Of a DNA stretch of 32,495 nt, positions 29,002 through 32,495 are shown piece by piece. Source of the stretch: Kineosporia sp. R_H_3. Lineage in GTDB: Bacteria > Actinomycetota > Actinomycetes > Actinomycetales > Kineosporiaceae. Within the stretch, counting starts at the first letter, position 1, and the number at the start of each line of letters is the position of its first letter. The notes under the pieces were generated by a model that ran no database searches, was not told the origin of the DNA, and was given only the letters and a program-made list of their open reading frames with translations. Both the position numbers and the translations under genes were made by a program. The DNA is taken from the NCBI RefSeq assembly GCF_002198675.1, contig NZ_MWLL01000118.1, positions 1-32,495 on the forward strand, written 5' to 3'.

Positions 29002-29844
29002 TCAGGTCGCCGAGAACGAGGCGAGCAGGCCGGGGTGGTCCGTCGTCCGACGCATGTCCAGGAGCCGGACGGCGCCCGGCCGCAGGTCGGGCGACAGCAC
29101 GTGCTGCACGCCGTCGTCGACGTGCCGGTACCGGCTCCCGGCCGGGACGCAGGCGGCCAGGTCCCGGTCGGGCGCGACGGCCGGGCCGGACCCGCTCGAC
29201 GTGGTGACGAGGTTGAGGTCCCCCGCGACGACGACCGGCGCCCCGGGTCGCCCGCTGCGCACCTCGGGCAGCACGTCCCGCAGCAGCTGGGTGCACTGCG
29301 CGACCGTCACCGCCGGGCTGCCGCTCGTCAGGTGCGTCGTGCAGACCGTGAGCCGGTCCGTCGGCAGGCACGCCCAGACCCGCTGCTCGTCCTGCCGCGG
29401 GTCCTGCACCCGGTACGCCCCGGTGGTCGCGACGCCACCGGCACCGCCCGCCGTCCAGACGAGCACGGCCTCCCCGTACGGCCCGCCCGTCCGGCAACGG
29501 ATCGGCTCTCCGGTGCGCCGGTCGGCCGCCGGCGCGAACGCCGTCCGCACCGAACCCGCCCGCCCGTGCGCCTCGGCGAGCGCACGGCGCAGGGCCGGGA
29601 CGTCGTCCGCGCAGGTCTCGTTGAGCGTCACCGCGTCGGGTGCGCTCGCCCGGATCACCGCGGCCGCGCGCGGCGCGGCCCGCCCGGTCCAGCAGACGGC
29701 GTACCCGCTGCCGCACAGGTTCAGCTGCAGCACCCGCACCCCGGCCGGCTCCTGCGCGGACGCCGTCCCGGCGACGCCGACGAGCGGCACGAGGAGTGCG
29801 AGCACGGCGAGCCAGGACCGGCGCCGCAGCAGAGGGGTGACCAC
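29002..29844 (-). CDS. Secreted endonuclease/exonuclease/phosphatase family protein
   Basis: The 280-residue protein has a Sec signal peptide (about 1-30; LLRRRSWLAVLALLVPLVG, cleavage after TASA). An EEP (exonuclease-endonuclease-phosphatase) domain follows: VLQLNLCGS (Asn42), AVTLNETC (Glu76, metal ligand), VCTTHLTSG (catalytic His), VVAGDLNL (Asp/Asn pair) and RTTDHPGLLASF (C-terminal Asp-His). All catalytic elements are present. Several Cys suggest disulfides, fitting an exported enzyme. Family members include DNase I-like nucleases and sphingomyelinase- or inositol-phosphatase-like enzymes; which activity this one has cannot be decided. GTG 29844 is the first start before the signal peptide. 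Confidence 0.87.
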   Translation of the reverse strand: MVTPLLRRRSWLAVLALLVPLVGVAGTASAQEPAGVRVLQLNLCGSGYAVCWTGRAAPRAAAVIRASAPDAVTLNETCADDVPALRRALAEAHGRAGSVRTAFAPAADRRTGEPIRCRTGGPYGEAVLVWTAGGAGGVATTGAYRVQDPRQDEQRVWACLPTDRLTVCTTHLTSGSPAVTVAQCTQLLRDVLPEVRSGRPGAPVVVAGDLNLVTTSSGSGPAVAPDRDLAACVPAGSRYRHVDDGVQHVLSPDLRPGAVRLLDMRRTTDHPGLLASFSAT

Positions 29845-29964
29845 ACGAGCGGTTCGTCGCCGCGGCCCGCGCGGATGGGTCGGGCGCCCGGACGGCGCCC
29901 GCGGCGAAGGCTGCTAGCCACCGCCGCCGTGCTCAGGCACCGAGGTGCGCAGCGAGCCGGACGG

Positions 29965-30540
29965 CTACCGCGCCTGCAGCGCGTCGAGCGCGACGGCCAT
30001 CGCGGCGGCGAGCCGCCGGTCGAGGCCGGGGTCCGGCACGGTCACCTCGTACGAGTCGCGGCCGAAGGCGAACTTCTTGTCGACCGACATCGCGACGGTG
30101 CCGTCCGGGTGCGTGAAGTCGAAGTGGTACGGCAGCCACTCGAGGAGGAAGCGGCGGGCGAGCGCCATGGCCTGGCTCCGCTCGACGCCGGTCGCGACCG
30201 GGTGACCGGGCTGCTCGAGGTAGTACGTCGAGCGCAGCAGGCTCGCCCCGAAGTCCTTGCGGAAGACACCGATCACCTGGCCCGAGGCGTCGACGACGTC
30301 GGTCGCGCCGGCGAGGTCGACGACGTTGCGGGCCTTGAAGCCGAACAGGGGGGTCGTGCGGGCCTCGTCGGCGAAGAACGTCACCTGCTCGCGCAGGGCC
30401 ATCCGCTTCTGCTGGGCCAGCGCCAGGACCGGACCCTTGGCCGCCCCGTCACCGCCCGGCGCCCGGATCTCGTAGCGGTTCACCATGGGCGTGATGCGCT
30501 GCCGGACGACGAACCTGTCCAGCGACTGCAGCGTCGCCAT
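29965..30540 (-). CDS. LURP-one-related/scramblase-like (Tubby-like fold) protein
   Basis: The 191-residue product has LQSLDRFVVRQRITPMVNRYEI at the start, then KGPVLALAQQKRMALREQVTFFADEARTTPLFGFKARNVVDLAGATDVVDASGQVIGVFRKDF. It ends with FLLEWLPYHFDFTHPDGTVAMSVDKKFAFGRDSYEVTV. This alternating pattern of phospholipid scramblase-like strands (f.ar....f.i.D.dG..ig.v.kk.......y) is the LURP-one-related family. The role in bacteria is unknown; there is no membrane helix. ATG 30540 with GGGAGA four bases upstream is preferred. ATG 30558 is also possible and lies eight bases after TAACGT. Confidence 0.78.
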   Translation of the reverse strand: MATLQSLDRFVVRQRITPMVNRYEIRAPGGDGAAKGPVLALAQQKRMALREQVTFFADEARTTPLFGFKARNVVDLAGATDVVDASGQVIGVFRKDFGASLLRSTYYLEQPGHPVATGVERSQAMALARRFLLEWLPYHFDFTHPDGTVAMSVDKKFAFGRDSYEVTVPDPGLDRRLAAAMAVALDALQAR

Positions 30541-30705
30541 CGGGTCTCCCTGGGCCATACGCAGGGACGTTACCCGTTCGTGACCTCATCTGACCCGCCG
30601 AATCGCGGGCCGATGGTCCGTTGGGGATCACGGGTCACCGGCCGTGCGTGCCTCGCAGCCGACGGTCACTGGGAGGACGGGCGGACGACGACCTGAACCC
30701 CCGGG

Positions 30706-30718
30706 TAGGTTGGGCGCC
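30706..30718 (+). promoter_or_regulatory. Leaderless promoter of dcd
   Basis: TAGGTT (30706-30711) is followed by seven bases and GTG 30719. No ribosome-binding site lies in front of the start, and upstream in-frame codons do not match the protein family. Confidence 0.5.
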
Positions 30719-31294
30719 GTGCTGCTATCGGACCGGGACATCCGCGCCCAGCTCGAGGCCGGCCGCGTGCTCCTCGACCCGCTCGACGTGGAGATGATCC
30801 AGCCCTCGAGCGTCGACGTCCGCATCGACCGGTACTTCCGGCTGTTCGACAACCACAAGTACCCGTTCATCGACCCGGCCGAGGCCCAGCCGGAGCTGAC
30901 CCGGCTCGTCGAGGTGGAGCCCGACGAGGCGTTCATCCTGCACCCCGGGGAGTTCGTGCTCGCCTCCACGTACGAGGTCGTCACCCTGCCGGACGACGTC
31001 GCCGCGCGCCTCGAGGGCAAGTCGAGCCTCGGCCGGCTCGGGCTGCTCACGCACTCGACCGCCGGGTTCATCGACCCCGGCTTCAGCGGGCACGTGACGC
31101 TCGAGCTGAGCAACGTCGCGACCCTGCCGATCAAGCTCTGGCCCGGGATGAAGATCGGCCAGCTCTGCTTCTTCCAGCTGTCCAGCCCTGCGGAGCACCC
31201 GTACGGCTCGGCCGGGTACGGCTCCCGCTACCAGGGCCAGCGCGGGCCCACCGCGAGCCTGTCGTACCGCTCCTTCCACCGTACGAAGGTCTGA
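30719..31294 (+). CDS. dcd: dCTP deaminase
   Basis: The 191-residue protein is a full-length Dcd: [21 protein letters not shown] at the start, [39 protein letters not shown] (99-116) and [16 protein letters not shown], with the catalytic Glu at about 129. It ends with [36 protein letters not shown], the C-terminal lid that closes over the nucleotide. The length and the [11 protein letters not shown] and [10 protein letters not shown] motifs match actinobacterial Dcd, including the mycobacterial enzyme that deaminates dCTP and hydrolyses dUTP in one protein. It supplies dUMP for thymidylate synthesis in the cytosol. GTG 30719 gives the standard length and follows a -10 hexamer directly, so it should be leaderless. 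Confidence 0.96.
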   Translation: MLLSDRDIRAQLEAGRVLLDPLDVEMIQPSSVDVRIDRYFRLFDNHKYPFIDPAEAQPELTRLVEVEPDEAFILHPGEFVLASTYEVVTLPDDVAARLEGKSSLGRLGLLTHSTAGFIDPGFSGHVTLELSNVATLPIKLWPGMKIGQLCFFQLSSPAEHPYGSAGYGSRYQGQRGPTASLSYRSFHRTKV

Positions 31295-31387
31295 GCCGCA
31301 CCCACCGCGGACGCACCGGACCGGACCACCCCACCTCCCTTCCCCATGCCCCTTGCCGGGCACCAGTTCCAGAGCGAGGCTGACCTC

Positions 31388-32470
31388 ATGGCCACCGTGG
31401 GCAGATGGCGCCGCAGGGGCGCCGCCGACGACGCGAGCGCCCTCGACCCGGAGGTCCTCGGGGCGCTGCGCGCCACCCACCTCCTGCTCGTGCCGACGAC
31501 GGCGAGCGTGGACGACGTCTCCGACCTGCTCCGGGCCCGGGTGCCGCTCGCCGGCGACCTCGCCAAGGACGGCGAGGTGGCCCTCGGCCGGCACAGCCGC
31601 CTCACCGGGCCCTACATCCTCTCCATGGAGGACGCCGTCGCCGCGGGCGTCCCCCTGCCCTGGACCGTCGTCTACGCGCTCGAGGCCCCCGTCGAGCGCG
31701 AGGACCCGCCGCTCGCCGGCGTCGACGACCGCGACGGGTTCGCGCACTCCTTCCCCGGCGGCCTGCCGTGGCGCGAGGAGGGCCGCACGCTCGGCCTGCT
31801 CGTCGCGATGGCCCGCCGGGTCGGCGGCGCCGTCCGGATCGGCGGCCCCGGCGGCGGCCCGGACCGGCTCGTCCAGCCGGACCCGCACCGTGCCGTCGAC
31901 CACGTCGTCCACTCGCCGTTCTGGGTCGAACCGGGCACCCTGCTCGGCGTCGTGACCCGGGAGGTGCCGACGGCCCGGCTCGCCGCCGAGGGCGAGACCT
32001 GGCAGGGCCCGGCCGAGTCGGCCTACACCGGTGCCCTGATCCTCTCCGACCTCGCGACCGAGGTCGTCGACCCGACCGGCACCCTGGCCCGGCACGCGAA
32101 CAGCGGCCAGGTCGACAAGCAGGCGCTCGGCGCCCCCGACCCCGTCGACGCGTACGCGGTCATCGCGCCGCTCGGCCCCGGCGGGCACCACGGCGCGGTC
32201 GAGGTGCTCGTGCACGTCGCGGACGCCGACGAGCCCGCCGCGCACCACGAGGACTGGGGCAGCCGGCCCTTCGTCACGTACGAGGTGCGGTGGCTCTGCT
32301 CCGAGCCCGACGCCTTCGAGCGCGAGCGCCGGGTGCCCGACGAGCGGTACCTCGCCGTCCGCTCCCGGGTGGCACCCGTCGTGGTCGCCGTGACCCGCGC
32401 CGTCGTCGAGGCGACCAGTGGGATCGTCACCGACGAGGACGGGTTCTGGCTGGACCGCTACCGCCTCTGA
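31388..32470 (+). CDS. Conserved unknown protein downstream of dcd
   Basis: The 360-residue product starts at ATG 31388, with GAGG eight bases upstream; an in-frame ATG 31346 has no ribosome-binding site. It looks soluble, with alternating beta/alpha segments: LRATHLLLVPTTASVDDVSDLLRARVPLAGDLAKDGEVALGRHSRLTGPYILSMEDAVAAGVPLPW, then WREEGRTLGLLVAMARRVGGAVRIGGPGG, SPFWVEPGTLLGVV, PVDAYAVIAPLGPGGHHGAVEVLVHVADADEPA and YEVRWLCSEPDAFERER. There are no membrane helices or catalytic signatures I recognise. It may be a frequent neighbour of dcd in related actinobacteria, but no functional link is evident. Codon usage fits the backbone. Confidence 0.72.
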   Translation: MATVGRWRRRGAADDASALDPEVLGALRATHLLLVPTTASVDDVSDLLRARVPLAGDLAKDGEVALGRHSRLTGPYILSMEDAVAAGVPLPWTVVYALEAPVEREDPPLAGVDDRDGFAHSFPGGLPWREEGRTLGLLVAMARRVGGAVRIGGPGGGPDRLVQPDPHRAVDHVVHSPFWVEPGTLLGVVTREVPTARLAAEGETWQGPAESAYTGALILSDLATEVVDPTGTLARHANSGQVDKQALGAPDPVDAYAVIAPLGPGGHHGAVEVLVHVADADEPAAHHEDWGSRPFVTYEVRWLCSEPDAFERERRVPDERYLAVRSRVAPVVVAVTRAVVEATSGIVTDEDGFWLDRYRL

Positions 32471-32495
32471 CCGCACCTCTGACCGCACCCCTGAC
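32464..32495 (+). repeat. 12-bp tandem repeat at the right edge
   Basis: CCTCTGACCGCA occurs twice in tandem (32464-32475 and 32476-32487), followed by a partial CCCCTGAC that runs off the window. The first copy contains the stop codon of the preceding gene. Probably slippage-generated; the full copy number is not visible. Confidence 0.55.

Noticed and set aside
30725-32488. Long minus-strand frame antisense to dcd and the last gene
   Set aside because: Antisense to the well-conserved dCTP deaminase; composition typical of a shadow frame.

Overview
The window is GC-rich (about 73-75% in the backbone) and tightly packed, with GC-ending codons, GTG starts and TANNNT hexamers right in front of start codons. 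Together with a two-domain BTAD regulator, a DUF2510 protein, a SigE-family ECF sigma factor and an actinobacterial-type Dcd, this points to an Actinomycetota chromosome. Micrococcales (Cellulomonas-like) is my best guess, by inference. No plasmid backbone, rRNA, CRISPR array, transposase or integrase is visible.

Layout. 1-5300: the N-terminal part of a secreted protein running off the left edge, a GlsB-type stress membrane protein, an EamA exporter, a class C beta-lactamase-like hydrolase, an alanine-rich membrane protein, a GNAT enzyme and a small membrane protein. 5378-9731: a large ATPase/TPR-like/BTAD regulator behind a perfect inverted repeat that encloses its -10, then a secreted RTX-repeat protein and a small membrane protein. 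9786-10948: a cupin coupled to a PrmC-related methyltransferase. 11063-13226: a domesticated-endolysin-like operon, made of a cytosolic-type amidase whose C-terminal half is duplicated as the next gene, followed by a conserved unknown. 13239-16753: a DUF2510 protein, a dienelactone hydrolase-like protein, an LD-carboxypeptidase, a MOSC protein and a lipoprotein.

16839-21762 is an intact tRNA-Gly(CCC) followed by a roughly 4.8-kb island. A second copy of the tRNA 3' half plus its terminator, with 10 bp lost from the T arm, marks the far end. A pair of near-identical 19-bp motifs lies just inside the two ends. The island carries an anchored Cys-rich protein, a soluble unknown, a two-gene module ending in an HTH protein behind a structured leader, an ECF sigma factor overlapping a membrane-anchored partner, and a small membrane protein. 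No integrase is present, so it looks like an immobile remnant or an element mobilised in trans.

21963-32495: small membrane proteins, an alpha/beta hydrolase, a DUF4288 protein, a DinB-GNAT fusion behind a 9-bp inverted repeat, a GT-C membrane glycosyltransferase, an apparently frameshifted PASTA protein, a DUF6225-like protein, a secreted EEP-family nuclease/phosphatase, a LURP-one-like protein, dCTP deaminase (dcd) and a conserved unknown.

Most genes are one- or two-gene transcription units. At least a dozen have a -10-like hexamer 6-7 nt before the start codon and no ribosome-binding site, which predicts widespread leaderless translation. Several of these promoters are overlaid by perfect inverted repeats. 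All functional statements come from motif recognition by eye; no database search was run.
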